From: Sulfuricaulis sp.
GTDB lineage: Bacteria; Pseudomonadota; Gammaproteobacteria; Acidiferrobacterales; Sulfurifustaceae
Direction: 5' to 3'
NCBI RefSeq assembly: GCF_024653915.1
Contig: NZ_JANLGY010000011.1
Span: 1-64,000 of the forward strand
Length of the DNA stretch: 64,000 nucleotides
Shown in pieces: positions 1 through 8,400 of the stretch. The notes below the pieces were generated by a model, which searched no databases, was not told the origin of the DNA, and saw only the letters and a program-made list of their open reading frames with translations. The position numbers were made by a program, and so were the translations under genes. How positions within the stretch are numbered: position 1 is the stretch's first letter; each line of letters starts with the position of its first letter.

Positions 1-74
1 ACGCCCTCCCTGGCGTCGCGACAGAAACCCCGATAAACCCCGGCCCGCACATCCCTGTGCGGGCGCTCAGCGGC

Positions 75-99
75 GCCGATGTACGTTAAGTACATCGGC
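75..99. repeat. Perfect inverted repeat (hairpin)
   Basis: A 10-bp perfect stem (GCCGATGTAC / GTACATCGGC) with the 5-nt loop GTTAA lies just past the 3' end of the minus-strand hflD gene. A second GC-rich hairpin sits at about 44-68. It could end transcription of hflD or be an intergenic repeat unit. There is no U-tract on the hflD side, so a simple intrinsic terminator is not certain. Confidence 0.6.
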
Positions 100-118
100 A
101 ACTACTCCGCTTCGCCCT

Positions 119-142
119 GTTAATCCTGTAAATCCTGTCTAT
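119..142. repeat. Short tandem repeat overlapping the hflD stop codon
   Basis: The unit AATCCTGT occurs twice, 8-9 nt apart, in a form seen as a dispersed repeat in many environmental proteobacteria. On the minus strand it encodes the last residues of hflD (RQDLQD) and its TAA stop, so the repeat appears to have entered the 3' end of the gene. Confidence 0.5.
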
Positions 143-785
143 TCGTTTTTTCTTCCAGAATACTCGCCGCTTCGCCGGCGATCTTTTTCCGGCTGAACAA
201 CAAATGCCAGCGGCTGCCGCCGAGCTGATGCCACAGAAGCGCTGAACGGATGCCGGCGAACAGGGTCGCGCGCACCTTGGCCGCGATCGCCGGATTGCTC
301 AGATGGCCGTGTTCGCCGTTGACCATGATGCGCGGGGTGAGCGTGCTGATGGTTTGGGCGTAGAGTTCCGCCAGTTTTTCCACCAGACGTGGGTGCACTG
401 TTTCGCCATTCTCCGATGCTTCGAAAAACTTCATCTGTTCGCTTATGGCTTCCATCCCGCGACGGATGGCATCCTGCATTTCCGGATGCCGCCGCAGTTG
501 ACCTTCAAGCTGGATCATGGCGATGACGTAGCGTGCGATCTCGACATCGTTGGCATCGGTATTGCCGCTGAGCTTGCTGCGCAACAGCTCCAGGCCGGGT
601 TTCACGCCCTGAGTCCCGCCATACACGGCCTCGGTACTGGGGGCATCAATGAGCAGCAGGCTTTGAATACTGGATGCCAGGACGGCCGTTTCAGCGCGTC
701 CCTCGCGCGCCAGCTGTTGCGCCAGCCGTGCGGCCTGGAACAGGCCCGCCAGGGCCAGTGTACGGTCGGTGTACGCTGTGCTCAT
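120..785 (-). CDS. hflD: HflD family protein (high-frequency lysogenization protein homologue)
   Basis: A 221-residue, all-helical protein without a signal peptide. The N-terminal LALAGLFQAARLAQQLAREG stretch and overall length fit HflD (YcfC), a peripheral inner-membrane protein. In Escherichia coli hflD lies between mnmA and purB and its product binds phage lambda CII. The expected neighbour mnmA would lie outside the window, because an unrelated gene follows upstream. The final seven residues are encoded by a dispersed repeat, so the native C-terminus is probably slightly altered. The start ATG at 785 has only a weak ribosome binding site but matches the usual N-terminus of the family. The identification is from remembered family features; the cellular role outside E. 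coli is poorly defined. Confidence 0.85.
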   Translation of the reverse strand: MSTAYTDRTLALAGLFQAARLAQQLAREGRAETAVLASSIQSLLLIDAPSTEAVYGGTQGVKPGLELLRSKLSGNTDANDVEIARYVIAMIQLEGQLRRHPEMQDAIRRGMEAISEQMKFFEASENGETVHPRLVEKLAELYAQTISTLTPRIMVNGEHGHLSNPAIAAKVRATLFAGIRSALLWHQLGGSRWHLLFSRKKIAGEAASILEEKTNRQDLQD

Positions 786-896
786 GGATGTGCAATTCTG
801 GACTTTTGTTGGAAGACAATTCTAAGCGGAAGCGATGGAGACAGCCAGAAACGGAATCAGCGAGGCACTGCGCGAAGGCAAACGGGATAGCGGGGC

Positions 897-1157
897 TCAG
901 TCTTCCTTCATGCAGGCGCGTTCGACTTCGACGCGCTTCACGCCTGGCACGCCTTCGACGGCGCGCTTGATTTGCGCCACGATGCTTTCGGCGAAGGGGC
1001 AATTGGGCGTGGTGAGCTGGATTTCGAGATGCACATAGTCGTCGACGATATCGATCTCCTGGATAAAGCCCAGTTTGACGATGTCGTGTTTCAGCTCCGG
1101 GTCCATGACCTTCTTGAGCGCTTCGTAAACCATGGCTTCAGTGACTGGCGTGCCCAT
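897..1157 (-). CDS. MIP18/DUF59 family iron-sulfur cluster assembly factor
   Basis: An 86-residue protein consisting of a single MIP18 (DUF59, SufT/PaaD-like) domain. Family marks are the N-terminal VYEALKKVMDPELKHDIVKLG (split here into its DPEL core), the CPF segment after TTPN, and the C-terminal VEVERACMKED tail. The conserved cysteine in NCPFAES is present. Relatives help mature Fe-S proteins or load metal on scaffolds. This organism encodes many Fe-S enzymes in the same window, which makes such a role sensible. The ATG at 1157 is preceded by AGAGGT at a good distance. It stands alone, about 110 bp downstream of nothing co-directional except hflD, with which it could be co-transcribed. 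Confidence 0.8.
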   Translation of the reverse strand: MGTPVTEAMVYEALKKVMDPELKHDIVKLGFIQEIDIVDDYVHLEIQLTTPNCPFAESIVAQIKRAVEGVPGVKRVEVERACMKED

Positions 1158-1264
1158 CGCAATGACCTCTTTTCGGTACAGTAAACACAGTCTATCAAAT
1201 CGTGTTGCGGCTGTACCGCATACCCGATAGCTGTTATCAACTTAGCCCCCATAACATAATAAAT

Positions 1265-1361
1265 TCAAACCACGGGGGACACGGGGAAAGACACGTAAAG
1301 GCAAGAATAGCCACCCTGCTTTTCTGGTACTTTTAGCTCCCCGTGCTCCCCGTGGTTCAAG
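1265..1361. repeat. Inverted repeat of the CCACGGGG-ACACGGGG family
   Basis: The left arm carries CCACGGGGGACACGGGG and the right arm its near-complement CCCCGTGCTCCCCGTGG, about 45 bp apart. Each arm is two copies of an about 9-nt unit. The same family recurs at 49007-49110. It fills most of the 260-bp gap between the DUF59 and VOC genes. Confidence 0.8.
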
Positions 1362-1418
1362 TCTTTGGTTCTCATTTTTCAGATACTCTTAGGGTATTTC
1401 ATCTGATTCCGTGTCGGG

Positions 1419-1859
1419 TCACAGGCGCAGCGGTTTGACAGGCGCCTCCATCCATTCCTGCGCATGACGCCAATCGACACCCGGGTCGTCCACAAACAGT
1501 TCGATTTCATTACCGTCCGGATCGCGCAGGTACAGACTCTGGCTCACCGTGTGATCGGACATGCCCTCGATGTCATGTCCGTGCGCCCGGATGCGGTCAC
1601 GGACTTGGCGCAAGTCATCGAGGCTTTCACCGACTTTCCAGCCCACGTGGTAAAGCCCTATGCGTTTTCCCTGCAGAGGCCCCGGCGCCGCGCCGACCTC
1701 AATGAGCAACAGCTCGTGGTGTGTAGATCCACCGGTGAGCATGGCGGCGTGTCCGCTGAAAATCCGCCCGTCGATCTCAAGGCCCACGACGTTTTGGTAG
1801 AACGCCACGGATTTTTCGAGGTCGCGCACATAGAAAACCACATGCCCAAGGGTAACCAT
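1419..1859 (-). CDS. VOC superfamily protein (glyoxalase/extradiol dioxygenase fold)
   Basis: A 146-residue protein with two beta-alpha-beta-beta-beta modules typical of the vicinal oxygen chelate fold. It opens with GHVVFYVRDLEKSVAFYQNV, and the second module ends in LRDPDGNEIELFVD, the standard VOC signature. Plausible metal ligands are H6, H47 or H48, H71 and E120. It resembles catechol 2,3-dioxygenase-like or CppA-like single-domain VOC proteins, but the substrate cannot be read from the sequence. It is transcribed divergently from the patatin-like gene, with about 118 bp between the starts. A glyoxalase, an epoxide- or antibiotic-modifying enzyme and a ring-cleaving dioxygenase are all possible. 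Confidence 0.75.
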   Translation of the reverse strand: MVTLGHVVFYVRDLEKSVAFYQNVVGLEIDGRIFSGHAAMLTGGSTHHELLLIEVGAAPGPLQGKRIGLYHVGWKVGESLDDLRQVRDRIRAHGHDIEGMSDHTVSQSLYLRDPDGNEIELFVDDPGVDWRHAQEWMEAPVKPLRL

Positions 1860-1977
1860 GGTTTTATCCTTTGTTGACTATAATAATGAGGCGACGCGCC
1901 AATCATAAACAAAGTGCAAGTTTCAGCGTCGGGAATCGTCATGTCATTGTCAACAGGGACCCATGAAGCCGCGGTAA

Positions 1978-3135
1978 ATGAGCGATATGGAGGATAAACC
2001 CAGGGTAGGGCTGGTACTGGCCGGTGGCGGCGCGCGCGCGGCCTATCAGGTGGGCGTGTTGAAAGCCATTGCCGAGATGCTCCCGAGGGATACCCCGAAT
2101 CCATTTCCCATCCTTTGCGGCAGCTCTGCCGGTGCCATCAATGCCACCACCCTGGCGATTTACGCCACCCGCTTCCACGAAGGGGTGCGGCGCCTTACTT
2201 ACGTGTGGCGCAATTTTACCGTGCATCAGGTTTTCCGCGCCGATGCCTTCGGTGTGCTGGGAAACGGGTTGCGCTGGCTGGCGGCCATGATGCTGGGCGG
2301 GCTGGGAAGGCAAAACCCGCACGCGTTGCTCGATCGCGCGCCGTTGCGGAGCCTGCTGAAACAAACCATGCCTTGCAAAAAAATCCAGGAGTCGATTGAC
2401 GCCGGTGCGCTGCATGCGCTGAGCGTCACGGCGTCGGGTTATGGTTCGGGGCAATCCGTGACTTTCTATCAGGGCGTGTCTTCGCTGACGACATGGCGAC
2501 GCGCACGACGTGTCGGCAGCGCGGCGAACATCACCATCGATCACCTCATGGCATCCTCGGCGATTCCCCTGGTTTTTTCCGCGGAGAAAATAAACCGCGA
2601 ATATTTCGGCGATGGTTCCATGCGCCAGATTGCGCCCATCAGTCCCGCCCTGCACCTGGGCGCGGACCGCGTGCTGGTGGTGGGTGTGCGCAGTGAAGCC
2701 CCACCCCGGGCCGCGCGCGCGGAGACCGACGACTACCCTTCGCTGGCACAGATTGCCGGCCATGTCCTGAACAGTATTTTTCTCGACAGTCTTGAAGCCG
2801 ATCTTGAGCGCTTGCAGCGCATCAACAAAACTATCAGCCTGATTTCCGCCGAACAGATGCGCGAGGGAGGATTGACGTTGCGCAAGGTGGATGTGCTGGT
2901 AATTGCGCCGAGCGAGGACCTGGAAAAAATCGCCGCGCGTCACGCGCATCACCTGCCGCGCGCGATACGGTTTCTGTTGCGCGGCTTGGGCGCCTTCAAC
3001 CGCCATGGATCGAATCTGGTGAGTTACTTGTTGTTCGAAAAACCCTTTTGCCGCGAGCTGATCGACCTGGGATACAAGGATGCGATGCACCGCAAGGAGG
3101 AGATCCTGCGGTTCCTCGACATGCCGGCGGCATGA
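1978..3135 (+). CDS. Patatin-like phospholipase
   Basis: A 385-residue cytoplasmic or membrane-associated lipid acyl hydrolase of the patatin/RssA type. The oxyanion-hole loop GGGAR is at residues 16-20. The nucleophile elbow GSSAG is at 48-52, with Ser50 as the expected nucleophile. The Asp of the catalytic dyad is in the DG of EYFGDGSMRQIAP, near residue 205. The C-terminal third (DLEADLERLQRIN onward) matches long bacterial patatins with an extra helical region. There is no signal peptide. The substrate is unknown; phospholipid turnover is the usual assumption. ATG at 1978 is used; ATG at 1987 is an alternative. A pair of REP-like hairpins directly follows the gene. Confidence 0.85.
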   Translation: MSDMEDKPRVGLVLAGGGARAAYQVGVLKAIAEMLPRDTPNPFPILCGSSAGAINATTLAIYATRFHEGVRRLTYVWRNFTVHQVFRADAFGVLGNGLRWLAAMMLGGLGRQNPHALLDRAPLRSLLKQTMPCKKIQESIDAGALHALSVTASGYGSGQSVTFYQGVSSLTTWRRARRVGSAANITIDHLMASSAIPLVFSAEKINREYFGDGSMRQIAPISPALHLGADRVLVVGVRSEAPPRAARAETDDYPSLAQIAGHVLNSIFLDSLEADLERLQRINKTISLISAEQMREGGLTLRKVDVLVIAPSEDLEKIAARHAHHLPRAIRFLLRGLGAFNRHGSNLVSYLLFEKPFCRELIDLGYKDAMHRKEEILRFLDMPAA

Positions 3136-3144
3136 TTTGCTGTC

Positions 3145-3202
3145 GTCCCCGCGGAAGCGGGGACCCAACCTTTCCGTCATTCCGGCGAAAGCCGGAATCC
3201 AG
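3145..3202. repeat. Two tandem REP-like hairpins
   Basis: Hairpin 1 has arms GTCCCCGC and GCGGGGAC around GGAA (3145-3164). Hairpin 2 has arms ATTCCGGC and GCCGGAAT around GAAA (3179-3198). A related unit, read in the other direction, is at 4911-4940. These are the common GTCATTCCGGCGAAAGCCGG type of extragenic palindrome. Confidence 0.75.
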
Positions 3203-3870
3203 GTTTTGAATGGTTCGCGCGCTTTGCGCGCGACTCAAAAGCATAATTGCGGGTTGCTCCGCCCCGCACCCTGGGTGACTTTTGACCGAAGCCATCCCTG
3301 GCTTCGGCCCTGCGGGCGCACTGAAGTGCGCCCAATTTTGTTCCCGATAAAATTGTGTTTCGGCAAAAGTCACCAAAACCACTCCCCCCGGAGCGCGCGA
3401 AAACCCTTCGTACCCGGGGTGCGCCGATCCACGGCGCACCCGTTCGACGGCGTGGAAGTCCACCGGACTTCCACGAAACCTCCGCCTCACCCTCGCCCCA
3501 CCGGGCGCTCGACCAACTCGCCGGGCGCGAAATACGCGCTCCGGGCTCGAACACGGTCTCGCTTAACTACTCCCGGTGGGGCTGCGGTGCTCGGCGCGCG
3601 CTACGGGGCTTGAGCAACACCTTCTCCTGCCTGAGTTTCACTCTGCTTGCCTTGCAGGGTTTGTCGGATCGGTTAATACTGCATCGCCATGCTGGTTTAT
3701 GACCTAAATGCTTGTTGGCAAGCTACTTATGGTCTTCTGACCCTGCCAGGTTAGACGTCACGGGGCCAGGTTATACGTCAGTATGTGACGTCTAAATTAC
3801 GTTAGGCCCGGCCGAAGCATTGCAGTAGGCTGCCGAGTAGCATCCGGATGTCCAAACACGACAATTGCGG
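3203..3870. other. Long intergenic region with small hairpins, no convincing gene
   Basis: About 670 bp without a supported gene. It holds several short palindromes (for example GGATGGCTTCGG-type and GCGCACTGAAGTGCGC around 3317-3332) and a stretch (3355-3620) whose translations give only low-complexity Arg/Pro/Ser-rich frames on both strands. A direct repeat occurs near 3755-3790, where GACGTC-containing units (GTTAGACGTCA, GTTATACGTCA, GTGACGTCTAAATTACGTTAG) recur. The block resembles a dispersed intergenic repeat rather than a decayed gene. No transposase remnant was recognised. Confidence 0.4.
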
Positions 3871-3878
3871 AGGGCACC

Positions 3879-4466
3879 TTGAAAAGTGTCAACATTCCTG
3901 AGAAAGCCTTCCCTGTGGTGTGTGTGGGCGGCTCGGCCGGTGGGTTGGACGCATACATCCGGTTACTACGGCATCTGCCAGTAGATATGGGCGTTGCCAT
4001 TGTCATCGTCAACCATGTAAGAACGGTTGCGACCCAGCTACACAAGATTCTGCCTAACTTCACGGCGATGCCCGTCGAACTGATTACGGAGCAGCTACTC
4101 ATTCAGCCGGACCGCGTGTTCATCATCCCGGAACAGCGGGACCTGCACGTCCTCAATGGAGAGTTCCGTCTAGAGCCAATATCGAAGCCCAGGGGATGGC
4201 CCGACGTGATAACGGTCTTCCTGCGGTCCCTAACACAGGACTGGGACGGAAAGCTCATTGCGGTCATTGTCTCCGGCTATGACGGGGATGGAGCAGCCGC
4301 CCTGTGCGGAATAAAGGAAGTGGGAGGCACGACGATTGCGCAGAAGCTCGACACAGCCGTACAGCCGGATATGCCTGCCAGCGCCATCGCAAGTGGCTGC
4401 ATCGACTTCATCCTGGACCCAGAAGACATCGCCGCACAGATCGTGCGAATCGCGCGCGCCAACTAA
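3879..4466 (+). CDS. Stand-alone CheB-type methylesterase domain protein
   Basis: A 195-residue protein that is essentially one CheB C-terminal catalytic domain with no receiver domain. The catalytic Ser19 is in GGSAGGLDA, His46 in VNHV, and Asp137 in SGYDGDG, which replaces the usual SGMGxDG. CheB hydrolyses glutamyl methyl esters on chemoreceptors. No cheR, receptor or other che gene is nearby, so the target is unknown. Stand-alone domains of this kind also occur fused to CheR and PAS in sensor proteins, so this may be a detached module. The start is a TTG at 3879, preceded by GGAGGG at ideal spacing, which decides it over later ATG codons. Confidence 0.75.
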   Translation: MKSVNIPEKAFPVVCVGGSAGGLDAYIRLLRHLPVDMGVAIVIVNHVRTVATQLHKILPNFTAMPVELITEQLLIQPDRVFIIPEQRDLHVLNGEFRLEPISKPRGWPDVITVFLRSLTQDWDGKLIAVIVSGYDGDGAAALCGIKEVGGTTIAQKLDTAVQPDMPASAIASGCIDFILDPEDIAAQIVRIARAN

Positions 4467-4520
4467 CTGATCAGTGAGGCGGAAGAAAAGGGGTCAGTAC
4501 CCTTTTCTATACCCGGCGCA

Positions 4521-4760
4521 CTAGCGACTACCGAGCCGTTCCCGCATGCGGCGCCGGAATTCGTCCCGGTCGATGAGTTTCGCGGTGCCGGCATCAATCT
4601 CGGCGAGGCGGCGCCGGATTTCCTTGTCCCACGCCTCCGTGGCATCCGCGTCGGCGGGGGCATCCAGGCTGGTTACCAGCGCATGGGCCAGTTCGGCCCG
4701 GTCTGTCTCGGACAGCATCAGTGCTTCGGAACGAACTTTTTTCAATGCTTCGGTACCCAT
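4521..4760 (-). CDS. Addiction-module antitoxin-like protein, orphan
   Basis: A 79-residue protein of the addiction module component family (the small antitoxin group, TIGR02574-like), with LSETDRAELAHALVTSLD followed by AWDKEIRRRLAEIDAG. Such proteins normally pair with a RelE/ParE-type toxin gene directly downstream. Here the 54 bp between this stop and the convergent CheB-like gene contain no toxin gene, and none was seen upstream. It is therefore an orphan antitoxin or the residue of a degraded toxin-antitoxin pair. The ATG at 4760 is chosen over 4787 because GGAGGAACC lies immediately before it. Confidence 0.65.
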   Translation of the reverse strand: MGTEALKKVRSEALMLSETDRAELAHALVTSLDAPADADATEAWDKEIRRRLAEIDAGTAKLIDRDEFRRRMRERLGSR

Positions 4761-4872
4761 GGTTCCTCCGGATATGCCTGTATCCAAACATCATATGCCC
4801 GGTTGAATATAACTAACAAGCATAGCAAGCCGGCATGAACCCCTCTTCCGTAAACGGAAAGGCGGTCAGAAG

Positions 4873-4900
4873 TCAAAAGCCGCCTTTCGGCGGCTTTTGA
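4873..4900. terminator. Intrinsic terminator of the glycine-zipper lipoprotein gene
   Basis: A perfect 12-bp stem (TCAAAAGCCGCC / GGCGGCTTTTGA) with loop TTTC. Read on the minus strand, the stem ends in a T-rich segment and lies 45 bp past the stop of the gene at 4945-5400. It is close to symmetrical and could work in both directions. Confidence 0.7.
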
Positions 4901-4910
4901 TCATTCACTA

Positions 4911-4940
4911 CCTGGACCCCGGCTTTCGCCGGGGTGACAG
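4911..4940. repeat. REP-like palindrome
   Basis: The sequence CCCCGGCTTTCGCCGGGG flanked by TGGA and TGACAG is the reverse-oriented relative of the hairpin at 3179-3198. Confidence 0.65.
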
Positions 4941-4944
4941 CTGA

Positions 4945-5400
4945 TTAATGTGTCACTCTCGTGACGCCACTACCCGACAGGATCCGCACGCGTTCACCGG
5001 CCTTGAACGTTTCTTTTTCGTCGGCCGCCTGGGTTATCGCCAGCATACGGCCGCCGTCGAGCTTGACCGTAATTTCAACGCCTTTCTGCTTGGTGGTACC
5101 TTCTTCCACCGCCGAGCCGGCGACGCCACCGGCGACCGCGCCCAGGACGGATCCAACGACTGAGCCTTTGCCGTGCCCGATAGTACTGCCGGCGACACCG
5201 CCGACCACGGCGCCGGCCGTGGTGCCGACGCCGGATTTAGTGCCTTCGATTTTCACTTCGCGCACGGATTCCACCACGCCCATCTGCACTTCCTGGACTC
5301 CGCGCGTCTGCATGCGTTCGTAATCGCCGCCGCCGAGACCGCCGGCACAACCTGCAAGCAGCAGGGCAGTAGTGACACCAATGAGAAACAGGTTACGCAT
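4945..5400 (-). CDS. Glycine-zipper 2TM outer-membrane lipoprotein (SlyB/Pcp-like)
   Basis: A 151-residue lipoprotein. The N-terminus MRNLFLIGVTTALLLAGC is a lipoprotein signal with lipobox LLAGC, so Cys18 would be acylated. The middle has an alternating glycine zipper (GAVVGGVAGSTIGHGKGSVVGSVLGAVAGGVAGS, described here in parts) typical of the Rick_17kDa_Anti/SlyB domain. The C-terminus (VKLDGGRMLAITQAAD to RVRILSG) forms the usual small beta domain. Family members are abundant outer-membrane lipoproteins linked to envelope integrity. The gene has its own terminator downstream. Function beyond envelope stability cannot be told. Confidence 0.85.
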   Translation of the reverse strand: MRNLFLIGVTTALLLAGCAGGLGGGDYERMQTRGVQEVQMGVVESVREVKIEGTKSGVGTTAGAVVGGVAGSTIGHGKGSVVGSVLGAVAGGVAGSAVEEGTTKQKGVEITVKLDGGRMLAITQAADEKETFKAGERVRILSGSGVTRVTH

Positions 5401-5474
5401 GAAAACCTCCAGATCAGATGAAACGGGAATGAAAGATAAACGTTAGAGACACCGCCGGGTTGACAAGTTCCGGC

Positions 5475-8400
5475 CTAAACCCGGGCGACATTATGACGCT
5501 GAAGCAGGTAATCCAGCCACTGATCGGTCAAATGCTCCTGTACCCGGTTCTGGGACAGGCGCTCGTCGAGGTTGTCGAGGTCCACGATGTCGAGCGGTTG
5601 GTCCTGCCACGAGCAGCTGAAAACCGCCTTGGTGCGCTTGCCGGTGGCGGGGTCCAGCTGCCATTGCAAGCATTGTGAGCACACGCCCTTAAGGCAGCAT
5701 TGCATCGGCGTGGAAATCGAAGCCGTGGTCATCTGATTTTTCGCCAGGTACAGCGCCAGATCTCCACGCCGGCCGTCGCGGATCAGGCGCACCAGCCGGT
5801 TACTGCCGACCACCAGTACGCGAGTGACGTCCTGTAGCCGGATGGGTATATCGCCCAGCTTGCCGCCAGCGTATTGGCTGATGCCATCGAGCACGGGTGC
5901 CGTAACGCTGCGATCTTGTGGCCGTCGCGGTTTGACCGGCGTGCCGCTGGCGGTGATCCACAGCACCGCGTTCGCCGCGGCCTCGATTTCATCCTGACAG
6001 AACACATCCTGCGCCGTGTCGAAACAACCGGCGAACAGGACGCGATTGCCGTTTTCGCGCAAGGCCACGCCGGTGGATTGGACATGCGCCGCACCATGCC
6101 GGCCGCCGATGAAGAGAATGGTTTCACCACCATGCGGGATGGCCGCGCGCACGCCGGTCGGGCCCATGAGCGCCACCGGCTCGCCCGGTTTGAGCCCCGC
6201 CACCAGGCGCGAACTCGCGCCGCGTTCGATCACCATGAGCGAAACAATTCCCGTGGCCGGGTCCACGCGCGCGCCGGTCATGGCCAGCGCCTCGGTTTGC
6301 AGGCGCGTGCCGTCCACCAGCGCTGATTGCGTTTCGAAATTCTGCAAGCGGAAGAACTGCCCGGCCTTGAAGCGTTTCGCCGCCATCGGCGCGCGCACTT
6401 TGAGTTCCACTACCGAAGGCGTTAAGCGTTTGACCGATTCCACGCGCGCCGCCAGTGCTTCCTCGATGCGCATCCGGAATTGATGATACTCCCTGGCGTC
6501 GCCTTTTTGATTTACGCGCGCGCCGAGCGCTGCCACGATCTTGGGATAGGTGCGCAGCCCGGAGGCGACAGCCTTGACCACGCTGCCGTGAAACACCGGG
6601 TGCGTGTCGCCGAGAAAACTGATACGGCGGTCATTCAGGCTGTAGGAAGTGAATGGCCCGAAGTCGCCGATCTTGCAGTGCGGCGCCACCGGTATCGGTT
6701 CGAGCTTGCCGCCCACGTCATGGTGCGTCTGGTAGTGACCACGCTCCTTGTGAAAACTTCCCTTGTGCTCGAATTCGTAGGCCACGTTCGGGCGCGCACC
6801 GGTGGCGACCAGAATGGCGCGCGTCGGAATGATCACTTCCTCGCCGGTGTCCATCCATTTGCCGTTTTCGTCCGGCCGCAGCCGCTTGGCCACCAGCGCA
6901 TCGACTTGACCATCCTTGTCCACGCGCGCCTCTTTCGGGTCGAGACCCTCGGCGTAATAGATGCCTTCCTCAAACGCCTTGGTGATTTCCTCGTGGTTGC
7001 GGATGTAAGCCGGCGACTGGTTCATGCCCTTGCGGTAGGCGATGGTGACGCCGCCCCACTGGCGGATAAGTTTTAAAAAATCCGGTTCGACGCCGGCTTG
7101 GCGGGCGCGTTCACGCTCCACACGGACCGTGCGCCCGTGAGTAAGAAATTCATCGAGGATCTTCAAGGAAGCGGCATCGAGCCCGGCGCGTACGACTGCT
7201 TCGTTTTTGGCCTTGACCAGTGTTTCGTAGCGTTCAAGCATCTTTTCAATCTGCACGATGTAATAGGCCTGGATCTCGGTGGCGGTGTCCACGCCGGTCA
7301 GTCCGCCGCCTATCACGATCGCCGGCAGTCGTACCTGAAGATTGGCCAGACTGGAATGTTTCGCCGCGCCGGTCAGTTGCAGCGCCATGAGAAAATCATT
7401 CGCCTGACGCATGCCGGGCGCGAGGCTGCCGGGAACGGGCAAGGCCTGCGGCAGGCCGGCGCCGATGCAGATGGCGATGTGATCGAATCCCAGATCCCAG
7501 GCGTCCTCGACGGTCAGCGTGCCGCCGAAGCGGATGCCACCGAACACCTGGAAATGTTGACGGCGCGCTAACGACAGGTAAATGAGCTTGAGAAAATTCT
7601 TGTCCCAGCGGTTGGTGATACCGTATTCGGCCACGCCGCCGAAGCCCGTCATGATACGGGTGTCGAGGGATTCCTCGAGGGTGGTGAATTCGCGGATCGG
7701 TTCGCGCACCAGCTTGTCGGGCAGCGGTTCGATTTTCAGACCCTCCGCGCCGACCACGGCGAAGCCTTCCATGAGCATGTGATGCGCCAGCGTGAAGCCC
7801 GCCGGGCCCATGCCGAATACCAGTACCTTGAGGCTGTTATAGGGTTTTGGCAGCCACTGTTGGGGGCGCAGCGGGTTCCAGCGAATCAGCAGGTCGTAGA
7901 TCTCCACGCCCCAGGGCAGGTCGAGCACGTCGGTCAGGATGCGCGTCTCGGCCTGCGGGATATTCACCGGCTCCTGCTTCTGGTAGATGCAGGCCTTCAT
8001 GCAGTCGTTGCAGATGCGATGCCCGGTGGCGGCGCACATCGGGTTGTCGACCGTGATCATGGCGAGCGCGCCGATGGTGTGGCCCGATTTTTTCAGGCTG
8101 TGCATCTCGGAAATCTTTTCATCCAGCGGGCAGCCGGTGAGTGTCACACCCAGCGGATTGACCTTCAGGCCCTTGTCCGGCTCACCCTTCTTTTCCGGAA
8201 AGCCCTTGGAGCAGAAATCGCCGTCGTGGTCGTGACAGTAGATGCAGTAATGGATTTCATTCTGTACCTCGCGCGCGTTCATGCGCGGGTCGGTGAGCTT
8301 GAAGCCGTCGCGCGTACGCAGGTGTTGCGGCGGCCCCGCCACGCGTCCGATGCTGTCGTTAATGGGAAAGATCGGCACCAGTTTCTGGTGATCAATACCC

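Noticed and set aside
1939-3180. 413-codon minus-strand frame over the patatin-like gene
   Set aside because: Begins in a REP element and lacks any family feature.
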